A stretch of 64,000 bases of DNA from Aphrophora alni (Eukaryota > Arthropoda > Insecta > Hemiptera > Aphrophoridae): NCBI GenBank assembly GCA_963513935.1, contig OY740768.1, forward strand, positions 67,072,231-67,136,230, written 5' to 3'. The notes under the pieces were generated by a model that worked only from the letters and a program-made list of their open reading frames with translations, made no database searches and was not told the DNA's origin. A program made the translations under genes and the position numbers. This document shows, one piece after another, positions 1-12,935 of this stretch; the first letter of the stretch is position 1; each line of letters opens with the position of its first letter.

Positions 1-3000
1 ATAAATCAGTCGAAAAAATACAATTTTTGATTGCATCACTTTTTAAAGAAATAATCATCCAACTAAAAGCAATTCTGGCTCAATAATTGTTATCTTATTA
101 TAACATTGAATAAGTTTGCGGATTAGTAAAATGTCTACAAGAACTTATTTATTTTAAAAGTTATGTGAATTAATTAGAAATTCGATAGGTGAATTCATCT
201 AATTATTTAATTGTATAGATTTTATCAAGCGGGATCAATTAAGATGTTCTCCAACTCGCTACGACATGCTGTTTTTGAGATTAGGCCCAAAATAACGGCA
301 AAATATTGAGACAATTGATTTTTTTTTTTTTTTTTTTTTTTAAGACGCCTGATACAAGTCTAAAAAAAAGAAGAAGTTTGTTCACCAAGTATGTAAAACA
401 TTTTGATTTGTAATCGATTTCAACGAAATTTATAATATACATGTTCTTCAAATATGTTCTAATTATCAATTATAATTTACTTGGTCCTTTAACGTAGATT
501 AGAGAAAATTTGTTTTTAAATTTAATACTTCGTTCAAAATGTAGCTTAGTTCAAAGTTTTTCATATTAATTACACATCTAGCAGAAATTTTGTAGCAAGC
601 TACTGTTCTGGTTTTCAGATATTAAAAATTGTTGTAACGAGATATAATAAAAGGTTGTACCACTCTTGTTACATTCTATATAAATGAGAAATATGGTATT
701 GTTTGGGTTGATAACGTGAACCGACTAAACGTTTTATTCTAAGAACCTGCATTGCTGGCTGACGAACACAATTGTGTACCTTTCATCGAAATCGAAACAT
801 TCAATAATTTGTTTAAATCATTTCCTTGATCAGTTTTTATAACAATCAATTAATATCACACATTCATACACAAAATGAAACACAAATTAAACAAAATTAT
901 TTTTTTCAAAGTTTCCTCAAAAATGCCAGTTCGAAAGTTATCACTCTCTCTAGAAATTTGACTAGTCAGTAATTTGTAAAATACTAAAAAGAACATAGTC
1001 ACATCGTTTCTGGGTATACACTTTTTTGTCTTTATAATACTTAAAATACCTGAAAGACCGACCATTGATCGGTGGTAAAGGGGGCTGAGGATCTACAAAA
1101 TTTTATATTTTACAATATGTAAACAAGAGCATTACTAAGTCAAAACCATCAAGTTTAAAATAAATTCCAGACAAATTAATTAAAAATCATCATGGAGTAA
1201 TAATCAGTTTAATTCTATTATAAGAAGAAATTCTGAAACAAAATTATATTTTTTCCTGAACATAAAAAATAAAATTTTATTACAGGTAAATATGTACAGA
1301 ACAGTAATTTAAAAAAATAAAAATCGCGCCACGCCGATTACGTATGTATTAAATATTTTATTTTTAAACCTTACATTCTGTTTGAGATAAGAGATCGCCT
1401 TTCTTATTTGTACGGTAGGTAGTCTATACAATTCAAAATCTCGACACGAGGTGTTAAAACATAGATTTGTTGGAATACTATGGCTTCTTAAATAATATAT
1501 TAGTTCGCGTTCCAAATGTACCCCTTAAATGTTTCTAATTACTTCGTAGAAATCAATCTGGTTATTTCATCTCATAAATTAATTTCTCTATTATCCAGAC
1601 CTTATCGCTTTCTTGCGCTCGAAAACAGTAAATCCTAACATACAAGAATTTTGTACTAGATATATAAGTCAAAACACAATGTATCGAAGTTACGAGATAG
1701 GCTATTATTGAAAAACCAGTCTAATGACAAACCTAAAGGAGGATTTTTCCTAAATCAGTTTGCTTAGGTAAGCTAAGTTTTTAGGTAAACCGGAAACTAC
1801 AAGGTAACTTTTCTCCAACATAGGTTATAAAAATCCCTTCTATAAGGGATCTTACAACAGGTAGAAGAGAAACTATTCCCGTGTAAAGCAACACTCACAC
1901 CCAATCTCACTAACAGTAATACCAGTAAATGTTTTTGGTTAAAGGTATGACGGTAATAAAAGGATGACAAGAAACATATAATTTTCCGATGCAACTCAAT
2001 TAACGTTACATACTGAAGCTTAAAGATGGTTAAAAATAAAGTCCTACAAATTGCCAACAGTAATGAGTGCTAAATAATTAGAACTAAAATCATGAAATCT
2101 CAATCAAAATCTTAGAAAGTTCTAGCCAATACACGAAATACAGACAGTGTAAATACAGACTATTAAGAGTGAACCAAAAGTACCAATTTTTTTCTGCAGG
2201 ACATACCAAAATTTTGTATTTTAAAAGTATTTTGGTATCGGTACCTCTCTTGAAGGAAGAACAGTGAGGGTTAGGTCAATTTTCTAATGTAAACGAAGGT
2301 CAAGGGTTACTTAATTTTAAAGGACTGTTAAAAAGAGTGTTGTTGGTGGCAACCAAATTTAAATCTGTGCTATTAATTCAAAATGGTGACTAAAATGTTT
2401 GAAAAAACTAATATATATGCACATTCCTCTTAATTCTGGGTTTTTTGTTTGTTTTTTTCTGCGTCCTTTAGGAATATGATATTTAGCTGAAAATTTTCAA
2501 ACGTAAACCACCGGTTGAGTGATCCTCATTTTAAAAGTCCACTAAATCAAACAGAAAGATGGTAACAATACATCAATTCAAGATGGCAGCATGAAATACA
2601 TTAGTCAACTAATATGTATCCACACCCCCTTTTACATTTTGACTAGTTCCAGATAACAAAATTCTATTCATATTTTGAACCTTGTATGGAATCTATATAC
2701 TTAAATTTACAGTTAATTTGAGTTATTTCTTACATTGGAACGTCAGATATGCATATATCATTTTATATCAATCATTTATTTTTGGCCTCCACCATGGATT
2801 GGGTCCTAGATCGAATTAGTTTTTCACTATCTTTTTTATTTATTTTTTAATGTTAGGTACATATTTAAACATTTTAGTAAGCCCGCATCTTGCCCCAAAC
2901 AACCACATATTATACTAATCGCTTACCACGCATATTTAATGAACTTAAATAATTGTGATATCTTAAATCGGATATTTTTTCCACCACCATTTTGGTTTTA

Positions 3001-3769
3001 GTACAAGGATTTAAATTTGATTTCCACAAATAACCTTCAAATGAATAAACTGAGTTTTCAATATTTATAGCCCCCACCCCCTCTCCTAATTGTGGCACAA
3101 GTACCAAAACTACTCTTAATATTGTAACCTCTAATCATACATATCGAATTCATAAACAACATGTCGATACCTCTATTAGGAAATATTTTAAATGGGCTAT
3201 ACGTGACTGTACTATTAACTACATAATGGGAAATTGAACAATGGTTGTGTAAGAGTAACGTATTTTTATGCATTGTTTCTCTCTTTTTTAATTTTATTAA
3301 ATTTTATTCAAGTATAATAAAGCTCTGTAAAAACGTACAACATTCTGTAGTTTCTGGGCTAAATTATAGTGAACATTAATTTATTTACTGCTGCTCGTAA
3401 TTGTTATCTTAATTGATGTTTACTGGAATATAAAACCGATTCTATAAAAACATACCTGCAATTACTGAAAGCAGATAGACGGTGGGTTATTAATTAGCTC
3501 GTGTACTCACTTGAAACAGATATTATTTAATTACAAGTACAAGTATAGAGTGTATACTCCATTACGATATGCTACATTATTAAAGTTAACAAAAATAAAA
3601 TGTATACCGAATGATTAATAAATATGTATCCAAAGTTCAAGCAAGATTGTACCAAAAATCGTATAAAGTCATGTCCAAAAACACTTCGTTTTGCGGCTGT
3701 TATTCTATTTGTTTTTTTTTTTAAACCTACAAACAAATACAAATATATTTGTTTATTGATACTTGGGAA
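1..3769. other. A+T-rich DNA, no gene recognised
   Basis: I see no coding signal here on either strand; open frames are short and of the length expected by chance in A+T-rich DNA. It contains a 22-base T run near 319-341. There are also a few sequences resembling common insect dispersed repeats, such as short 'aagatggcagc' and 'aaaatggtgac' motifs near 2382-2590, with no clear ends. Confidence 0.6.
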
Positions 3770-4170
3770 TCTGGAAGCTGATGGCCTCGAGCACGTCAAC
3801 CAGAAGTTACCTACTTCGAAACCTATGTCGTCTATGCTAGCTAGTATCTTTTCATCTCTCGGCTCCAAGAGTTCAAAGACTCTCCTTGTCCTGTACCCTA
3901 ATGTCTTTGTACTTTGCTAACTTATTTGCACGTCTGCACAATCAACAGTTTTGGTCTCCGTGGAAGAGATGCACTTTTGTTAGGTGTTCCCTGAAATGGC
4001 CATGTTCAGTATAAAAGCACTACCAGTTTTAGGTTCTCGTAGGGACTAGGGACTTGACCTGAGATTGCACATTTTATTGCCAGGAGAGTGCTACTTCTTG
4101 GATGTTGCTCTTTTCTGCCCCGTTTTTTGACTGTGTTCGCAGCTGTTACCATACATCGGTTCAGATTTCA
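3770..4170 (-). pseudogene. Decayed LINE fragment, C-terminal zinc-knuckle end of an RNase H-bearing retrotransposon
   Basis: Read on the minus strand, this richer-GC island contains TEHGHFREHL followed by a C-x-x-C pair (C*LCRRA, with an in-frame stop), at about 3939-4015. Insect LINEs of the jockey/R1/I type carry a GHG-F--HL block and a Cys-Cys-His-Cys knuckle after their RNase H domain, and this order matches. A shifted frame then continues RTRRVFELLEPRDEKI, resembling the short tail that follows the knuckle in those proteins. At least one frameshift and several stops are present, so it cannot be functional. The plus-strand open frame at 3624-3920 overlaps it and is an antisense shadow. 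I infer the family from motif order alone; the clade is uncertain. The fragment is isolated, with no polymerase domain beside it. Confidence 0.5.
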
Positions 4171-7100
4171 CAAAGAGGTTTGGTTATTGCTACATATTTA
4201 AAAAGGATGTCAGCCTTCTCATTCCTCCTTGATAATATAGTGGAACCTTGATTATAACGAATAACTTTGACAATATATATATAAATAGAACACGGACGGA
4301 AAAATAAGTGTTTTCTGATATATGGTTATAGATAATTTTCATTATTTTAGCAGGTCCAATCGTTCTCTGAGTTTGGCTGTTTTTCAATGGCTCTGAATAT
4401 ATATTACATCTCGTTCCTATTAAATACAAAAATAATAATAAGTCTAGTGCTTAGCCTACTCTGCATACAAAAGCCTTTCTTATGTTGGGCGGAACATAAC
4501 AGTATGTCTAACAAAATACTGGTTTTTAATATTAATGTTTAGATGTAACCAAATGGATTAGTTTTTTACGTATCTATACACTTTTGTTACAAGACGTTTT
4601 TATGAAAGTAATTAATTAATCGGAAGCTTAACAATTGTCCTATGTTATCACTGGATGGTTTATCGAACTAATTAAATGAATCACAGTCATTTACTAAATT
4701 CTAGATATTGTTATCATTTTGCAAATCTGAATCAAATCGATACGTCGCTCAATTAACAGTTTCCGAGACACAATCGAAAACAAAAAATAATCTCAAAAAG
4801 CTCAAAGCTTGACTTATCAGTTGATTTTAATGAAATTGAGATATATATATATATATATATTTAATAATCGTTAAGTAGTTGATAAACAAGTTCCGCAAAA
4901 TTCTAAACATAACCCACAAATTTTGACATTAATTTTTATAGACCAATTGTAGACAAATAGTTTAATACGTACATATATTTCGCTACAATCGAATTTGACA
5001 CCCGTCGTTATTTAATTGGTCACCAAGTACCAAATTTCTGAAATAAATTCAAATTTGGAAACTTAAATCTGCAAACTAGATAAACAAAATTGCCGACAGA
5101 TATTTCAACACACACCGACCAGCCTGAAATTGTATGACAACAGAATATGAAGGAGCTAAGAAGTTTCCAGTCAATAGGCTATAGAATCCTTTGTTTTATG
5201 GTAATGGGGAAGAACGATATAAAAAGGTTATAACGTACTTGATAAACTACTGAAGATGTAATTTTATCAGAAGAATGCGAATTTAAAAAAAAAAATCTAT
5301 CCTATCAAAATAAAGTCCATTTCTTTTATCTGTAGAGATTATTAGTCGTATCACTTGCTAACTACCGGTTATTTATCCAAAAGTTTTAAATATCAATAGT
5401 GCATAAAATGTAATTGTATATAACAATTTGAAATTCACATTTCTGGCTGATAATAAATCAGACTTAATCATTTTATAATCTTTGTTTGTAATCTTTGCTC
5501 CTTAATTATTAATTATGTTTATACATTGGTTTTTGGCGGTCTGTTTAATTTTAAAATAAATAATATGGGTTCGCAATTGTAGGCGATTTATTACCTACAA
5601 GTATAAAAACCAACATACGGAACGACAAAAGTGGTTATCCATCAAAAAAACAACAATGAAAATTATTTGTAATTTGCAAAATATAACTTTATTTTGTTCT
5701 AATGTGCAATTTAATAATAATAATATATAATGATTACTTATTATCAAGTCATCGAGTTAAAATTTTAAATAGGGTTTTAGAATGGTGGTAATGATTAGAG
5801 TCCATTAAAGCAAAATTTGTAATATTTAATTTATAAGTTAATGTTAATGAAATGTATACTATATATGTATGTGTTTTAAAGGATCTAATTGGTTTTAATT
5901 GATTACTTGTTCACAAAGTTCCAATATGTAGACGCCTCCAGTTTCAAATGCACAAAATCAAACAAAAGATCCCAAATTTAAACAAGGAAATACGTACAAT
6001 TTAAAACGAAAATAGATGTCTTAAGTATTCATGAAACATAAACAACACCTCCCGGAGTTATTAATGATTCCTCAGAGTTCATTTATGGAACGAACAAAAG
6101 CGAGACACTTCGTGAACTTTCTTCAGTATTAGTAAGTAATATTTGAAACAGGAAGTCGTCTACCACTTCAATTTGACATTTACCACCGAGCTTCCCTTCA
6201 TATGAGACGTTCATTTCAATTATTACATGACTTTAGTTTCAGCAAAAACACTTCATTAAAATTTGAAGAAGTTTGAAACTGCTTAAAATACACTCGAACA
6301 GGAAGGAATAAATTCTATAGAACGTTTACATCCCTGGCAATACTTAATTTGAATGTATTGTTGTTTATTTCATGTTAATTATTTCTTTAAAACAAAATCA
6401 GTAATAAAATCATTTATGATTAATCAAGGAACAGGAACATTACACAAAACTCATATGGATTTTAATAATTTACAAAGCTAAAACTTAATAAAAGAGAGGC
6501 GAATTAAAGAACTTATATACAAATTTCACACAAAAATGCTAACTGTATAAATACGTTATGTTCATTTCTAAGAAATATTCTTATCATAGTATTTCACAGT
6601 ATTATGTTTTACTTCAAAATTGATACTTTATAAATTATTGTAGTTATTTTTATATTCTAATAAAAGTATAACAGTTTTACATTATTAAAAATGGAATATT
6701 TAACAGTGGGGGGGGGGGGGGTAAATATTGAAAATGATATTTTTGTAAAGGAGTTGAGCCCTATAATATTAACCTATACATTTGAAATGAACATGACTTA
6801 TACAAACTACAACCACCAACTGCAAGAAAAAACACAACTTACGATAATAAACACTATTTGGCTTAAGACAAAGTTTCAGTAATTTCATGTTACATGTACA
6901 CAAAACTTTGAGACACTGAACCATTATAGGTAAGAAAAAGCTTTCTGCAGGTCGCTTTAGTGAAGCAATGTACCTACACCTATAAATCCAATGCCATAAA
7001 AATATAGATAATCAAATATAATTTTTAGTCCAATGACATACAATATACCTAATCCCTTAACCAGAGAGACAATGATATATTTCTTATTTCAATTAGGCAG

Positions 7101-7860
7101 TTATTGTTTTAAGAAACGAAACCATGTTAAATCCAGATCAGACAAAAAATTCCTAAACGCAAAGTTAAGCTTATTACAAAATAACTAACAACTAAGTTTG
7201 ACCCTATGGAAAAAATTAAAACACGACAAAAATAATAAACCATAGATAGACGAAACAAAAATCATAGAAAAATATAAACCTCGGTAAAAAAAAAAAAAAT
7301 TAACAAAACAAGTATCGGATGATGTCTAAATGTGTCATTTCTACAAGACCCAACAATTGGATCGATTTTCATTCTGTGTTCACTAATCACTTCAAAGGTA
7401 TATTTGTGCAATATCAGGCTAAATTTGTTTTTTAATTCCGAACAAAATAAAAAACTTTTTAGGTAGGTCCAAACCTTGTATTTACTTTTAGTTCATACAT
7501 TTGTATAAGGAATTGAGTTTTTTTTTTACAAGATTTGTTTATATTACTTTCCAATTACGGAGTAAAGATTAATATTACAATATTTCAATATCGCGTTTTG
7601 GATGACTCACGATATTTTGAGTCTTTAGTATCATATTTAAGAAAAGGTAGTCTGAATCACAAAAAATAATAAAATTTGAGGTGGGGGTGAGGAACCATGG
7701 AATGTTTAAATTTTGAACCAACTCGCGTTATAGACAGTGTGGAAATAAAATTGGGTGAAAAAAGAATTCCACACATATTAACTCAAGAATCAGTAATCCG
7801 AATTACTCATAATATTACAGTTTGGTGTTACGGAATGAGTAGATTACGGTCACAATGAGT
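4171..7860. other. A+T-rich DNA, no gene recognised
   Basis: No coding region or recognisable mobile-element protein was seen. It has a short (AT)n run near 4841-4860, a run of about 13 G at 6708-6721 and several A runs. Open frames are short. Confidence 0.6.
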
Positions 7861-8200
7861 TAATAAATGTGATGAAAAAATGAAGTTTAACTCCAAAATT
7901 TTAATGTTTTGATTATGATTCAATGTTGATAAAGTTAAGGGCCGAAATTCAATTTAAGATCAGTTTATACGTATTGAATCCCGTATATCACAAACATTCA
8001 AAATAAACTAAACATTTTGAAATTGTTGTTACTGACTGACATCATAATAAACTTTCAACATATTTGATTTTTTAAGTGCTCAGGTTAATTTTGTTAAAAG
8101 TTTACTTGTATCTAACCAAAATCTACGATATGTTTAAAAGTAAAACATTTATCTTTCATTAAGCTAGAATTGTATGTAAATAATTTTCATGTAGTACATC
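7861..8200 (+). repeat. Left copy of the sequence flanking the satellite
   Basis: This stretch and 12440-12935 share two well-matched blocks in the same order and orientation. One is 'gaagttta..cccaa' through 'atcagtttatacgta' (about 7882-7970 against 12466-12575). The other is 'aaaacatttatctttcatt' with following 'aagct..tgtatgtaaat' (about 8143-8181 against 12889-12921). The middle differs in length and sequence. The two copies bracket the satellite block directly, which suggests the satellite grew inside, or between copies of, a dispersed element. Confidence 0.65.
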
Positions 8201-9203
8201 CATAATGTTAAGTAAAATCATATTTCCTTAAAATCATAAGAAAAGATCGAATAATCTATTCGTTTAGTTTATTTGTTCAAGTTGTATCTCAAAACAAATC
8301 GATCGTTCAGTTTACTTGTTCAAGTTAAATATATACACAAATCGACTTGTTTAGTTTATTTGTTCAAGTTGTATCACAAAACAAATCGATCGTTCAGTTT
8401 ACTTGTTCAAGTTGTATCACAAAACAAATCGATCGTTCAGTTTACTGGTTCAAGTTAAATATATACACAAATCGACTTCTTTAGTTTATTTGTTCAAGTT
8501 GTATCACAAAACAAATCGATCGTTCAGTTTACTTGTTCAAGTTAAATATATACACAAATCGACTTGTTTAGTTTACTTGTTCAAGTTGTATCACAAAACA
8601 AATCGATCGTTCAGTTTACTTGTTCAAGTTAAATATATACACAAATCGACTTGTTTAGTTTATTTGTTCAAGTTGTATCACAAAACAAATCGATCGACCA
8701 GTTTACTTGTTCAAGTTACTGTAAATATATACACAAATTGACTTGTTTAGTTTATTTGTTCAAGTTGTATCACAAAACAAATCGATCGTTCAGTTTACTT
8801 GTTCAAGTTAAATATATACACAAATCGACTTGTTTAGTTTATTTGTTTAAGTTGTATCTCAAACAAATCGATCGTTCAGTTTACTTGTTCAAGTTACTGT
8901 AAATATATAGACAAATTGCCTTGTTTTGTTTATTTGTTCAAGTTGTATCTCAAACAAATCGATCGTTCAGTTTACTTGTTCAAGTTACTGTAAATATATA
9001 GACAAATCGACTTGTTTAGTTTATTTATTCAAGTTGTATCTCAAAACAAATCGATCGTTCAGTTTAGTTGTTCAGTTTACTTGTTCAAGTTACTGTAAAT
9101 ATATACACAAATTGACTTGTTTAGTTTATTTGTTCAAGTTGTATCTCAAAACAAATCGATCGTTCAGTTTACTTGTTCAAGTTAAATATATACACAAATC
9201 GAC

Positions 9204-9826
9204 TTGTTTAGTTTATTTATTCAAGTTGTATCTCAAAACAAATCGATCGACCAGTTTACTTGTTCAAGTTACTGTAAATATATACACAAATTGACTTGTT
9301 TAGTTTATTTGTTCAAGTTGTATCACAAAACAAATCGATCTTTCAGTTTACTTGTTCAAGTTGTATCACAAAACAAATCGATCCTTCAGTTTACTTGTTC
9401 AAATTAAATATATACACAAATCGACTTGTTTAGTTTATTTATTCAAGTTGTATCTCAAAACAAATCGATCGACCAGTTTACTTGTTCAAGTTACTGTAAA
9501 TATATACACAAATTGACTTGTTTAGTTTATTTGTTCAAGTTGTATCACAAAACAAATCGATCTTTCAGTTTACTTGTTCAAGTTGTATCACAAAACAAAT
9601 CGATCCTTCAGTTTACTTGTTCAAATTAAATATATACACAAATCGACTTGTTTATTTTATTTATTCAAGTTGTATCTCAAAACAAATCGATCGACCAGTT
9701 TACTTGTTCAAGTTACTGTAAATATATACACAAATTGACTTGTTTAGTTTATTTGTTCAAGTTGTATCACAAAACAAATCGATCGTTCAGTTTACTTGTT
9801 CAAATTAAATATATACACAAATCGAC
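9204..9826. repeat. First complete 5-5-4 super-repeat of the satellite
   Basis: It consists of three blocks of 222, 222 and 179 bp. The first two share private variants (cgatcttt and cgatcctt in successive X units), showing that they duplicated together. The next group, 9827-10448, repeats the same 222-222-178 plan with the standard cgatcgtt units. Confidence 0.85.
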
Positions 9827-10448
9827 TTGTTTAGTTTATTTATTCAAGTTGTATCTCAAAACAAATCGATCGACCAGTTTACTTGTTCAAGTTACTGTAA
9901 ATATATACACAAATTGACTTGTTTAGTTTATTTGTTCAAGTTGTATCACAAAACAAATCGATCGTTCAGTTTACTTGTTCAAGTTGTATCACAAAACAAA
10001 TCGATCGTTCAGTTTACTTGTTCAAGTTAAATATATACACAAATCGACTTGTTTAGTTTATTTATTCAAGTTGTATCTCAAAACAAATCGATCGACCAGT
10101 TTACTTGTTCAAGTTACTGTAAATATATACACAAATTGACTTGTTTAGTTTATTTGTTCAAGTTGTATCACAAAACAAATCGATCGTTCAGTTTACTTGT
10201 TCAAGTTGTATCACAAAACAAATCGATCGTTCAGTTTACTTGTTCAAGTTAAATATATACACAAATCGACTTGTTTAGATTATTTATTCAAGTTGTATCT
10301 CAAAACAAATCGATCGACCAGTTTACTTGTTCAAGTTTCTGTAATATATACACAAATTGACGTGTTTAGTTTATTTGTTCAAGTTGTATCACAAAACAAA
10401 TCGATCGTTCTGTTTACTTGTTCAAGTTAAATATATACACAAATCGAC
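9827..10448. repeat. Second 5-5-4 super-repeat of the satellite
   Basis: Blocks of 222, 222 and 178 bp. The last is one base short through a deletion in the Z unit (gtaatatata near 10341) and carries private changes (tttagattat at 10273, gacgtg near 10359). A third, incomplete group follows from 10449 as 222 + 179 bp. Confidence 0.8.
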
Positions 10449-11712
10449 TTGTTTAGTTTATTTATTCAAGTTGTATCTCAAAACAAATCGATCGACCAGT
10501 TTACTTGTTCAAGTTACTGTAAATATATACACAAATTGACTTGTTTAGTTTATTTGTTCAAGTTGTATCACAAAACAAATCGATCGTTCAGTTTACTTGT
10601 TCAAGTTGTATCACAAAACAAATCGATCGTTCAGTTTACTTGTTCAAGTTAAATATATACACAAATCGACTTGTTTAGTTTATTTATTCAAGTTGTATCT
10701 CAAAACAAATCGATCGACCAGTTTACTTGTTCAAGTTACTGTAAATATATACACAAATTGACTTGTTTAGTTTATTTGTTCAAGTTGTATCACAAAACAA
10801 ATCGATCGTTCAGTTTACTTGTTCAAGTTAAATATATACACAAATCTACTTGTTCAGTTTACTTGTTCAAGTTACTGTAAATATATAGACAAATTGCATT
10901 GTTTTGTTTATTTGTTCAAGTTGTATCTCAAACAAATCGATCTTTCAGTTTACTTGTTCAAGTTACTGTAAATATATAGACAAATCGACTTGTTTAGTTT
11001 ATTTATTCAAGTTGTATCTCAAAACAAATCGATCGTTCAGTTTACTTGTTTAAGTTAGATATATACATAAATCGACTTGTTTAGTGTATTTGTTCAAGTT
11101 GTATCTCAAACAAATCGATCGTTCAGTTTACTTGTTCACGTTTCTGTAAATATATACACAAATTGACTTGTTTTGTTTATTTGTTCAAGGTGTATCTCAA
11201 AACAAATCGATCGTTCAGTTTACTTGTTCGCGTTAAATTTATAAACAAATCGACTTGTTTAGTTTATTTGTTCAAGCTGTATCTCAAAACAAATCGATCG
11301 TTCAATTTACTTGTTCAAGTTAAATTTATAAACAAATCGACTTGTTTAGTTTATTTGTTCAAGCTGTATCTCAAAACAAATCGATCGTTCAATTTACTTG
11401 TTCGCGTTAAATTTATAAACAAATCGACTTGTTTAGTTTATTTGTTCAAGCTGTATCTCAAAACAAATCGATCGTTCAATTTACTTGTTCAAGTTAAATT
11501 TATAAACAAATCGACTTGTTTAGTTTATTTGTTCAAGTTGTATCACAAAACAAATCGATCGTTCAGTTTACTTGTTCAACTTAAATTTATAAAGAAATCG
11601 ACTTGTTTAGTTATCTGTTCAAATTTTATATCAAAACAAATCGAGTTTATCTGTTTAAGTTGTATTTAAAAACAAATCTACCTGTTTAGTTTATCTATTC
11701 AAGTTGTATTTC

Positions 11713-12439
11713 TATGTCTTATATCTGATTTATACTATTTGGTACACTATTTCTACCCTATCACGTTACGACTATTAATAAGATAAGGCGCAACAATACT
11801 TAAAATTGGCAATCAAAATCGTATTTTTCTTTTAGTTTCATTTAAACGAAATGTCTCTTCTATTATCGTCCGCCCTTTGATCGTAACCTCAGAAGATGTA
11901 TTTTAATAAAAATTAAAAGACACGACTTTGTGGGTTTATCAACGACTTTCAGGAAAGTCCCTTTTCAAAAGGTTCAAATTCAATTAAATTTGTAAGTAAT
12001 TAGTTGGAGAGAAGTTGACGAAATTAAAAACAACATCAAATATTCATTGGAAGTAGCGCGCAGTCTTAGAGATTGAATAAACTTTTGTTTTGGTTGATGG
12101 AAAGTTTTGAGTACATTTATTGTAATAAAGGGTTTAGTGGGTAATCTATAAGAAACTCATAAATTTTGGGTTGTTTGCAAGTTAACATTGGTCATAATTA
12201 TAATTTTATATTAACACTATTATAGGTAACACAGTTTAATAATTAGATTCGTTGTATTAAATGAAAGGTTTAGTTCAAAAATATAAGTTTAACTAATTTT
12301 TACAGATATTTTATGAAATCTAAGTATTAGTAAGGAAAACATATATAAAACAAATAAAAAGAGAGAAAACATTGCACTACCTTTGTTACATCAAACCACA
12401 AAAGCAAAAATAATATTCACTGCCATCCTTCTGAAAAAA
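11713..12439. other. A+T-rich DNA between satellite and right flank copy
   Basis: No gene or strong repeat was seen. It separates the degenerate right edge of the satellite from the right copy of the flanking sequence. Confidence 0.5.
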
Positions 12440-12935
12440 ATACGGCTTCAGCTATAAGAGAAAGTGAAGTTTAGCCCCAATTTTTTTAAGTTTTTGATTT
12501 TGATTCTATGTTGATGAAGTTCATATATTTATGTACTTTGAGAGCCTGAATCGAATTTAACATCAGTTTATACGTAAATAATCTCATTCTAAGCGTAAAT
12601 CATATTTGACCATATTCGAGTTTTTAGTGACTTTTTTTGTACATACTTGTGATTTTGCGTACTAGGCTGGAGTATTAATTTTCACCTTTAATTTAATTAA
12701 AATTTGAACAAAATAATTGAACTTATATTGAGAAATTAAATCTTTTATAACAACCAATTGGCCGATTGTTTGGATTCCTAGAGGCTACATAAGTAAAATT
12801 TCATCATAATTGTTACAATCGACTTTGAGGCAATCTTCATTTTGGCAAGTACTCCTAATTTTCGAGTTGAAAAAATTAATATATTTGCATAAAACATTTA
12901 TCTTTCATTAAGCTGTATGTAAATTATTGATTTTT
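12440..12935 (+). repeat. Right copy of the sequence flanking the satellite
   Basis: Matches 7861-8200 at both ends in the same orientation (see that entry). It is longer by about 150 bp in the middle, so either this copy carries an insertion or the left one a deletion. The shared 3' block is the run 'aaaacatttatctttcatt', unbroken over 19 bases. Confidence 0.65.

Larger units (their letters stand above)
8259..11712. repeat. Satellite array with nested higher-order structure (43/44 bp, 222 bp, ~623 bp)
   Basis: About 3.45 kb of tandem repeat built from related units that end in 'ttgttcaagtt' and carry 'acaaatcga'. The main types are X (43 bp, 'gtatcacaaaacaaatcgat...'), Y (44 bp, starting 'aaatatatacacaaatcgac') and Z (49 bp, Y with an 'actgt' start). 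In the centre they form a five-unit block, Y-X-Z-X-X, of exactly 222 bp. The anchor 'ttgtttag' falls at 9204, 9426, 9648, 9827, 10049, 10271, 10449 and 10671, then a diverged anchor at 10850. Spacings are therefore 222, 222, 179, 222, 222, 178, 222, 179; the 178/179 blocks lack one X. Both edges are simpler and more diverged X-Y dimers of 87 bp, as usual for satellites homogenised at the centre. Each unit contains the dyad ACTTG-TT-CAAGT. Frames open across it are artefacts, because 87 is divisible by three. Confidence 0.95.

Noticed and set aside
3624..3920. 98-codon frames on both strands
   Set aside because: The plus frame is antisense to a LINE fragment; the minus frame is part of the broken LINE joined to A+T-rich DNA.
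8273..11669. Many overlapping open frames with repeated peptides over the satellite
   Set aside because: They are translations of 43/44-bp repeats whose dimer is a multiple of three; no start context, no known domain, and the same repeats are out of frame elsewhere in the array.
8259..11712. CRISPR array
   Set aside because: Repeats are contiguous satellite units without unique spacers, no cas genes, and the window is eukaryotic.
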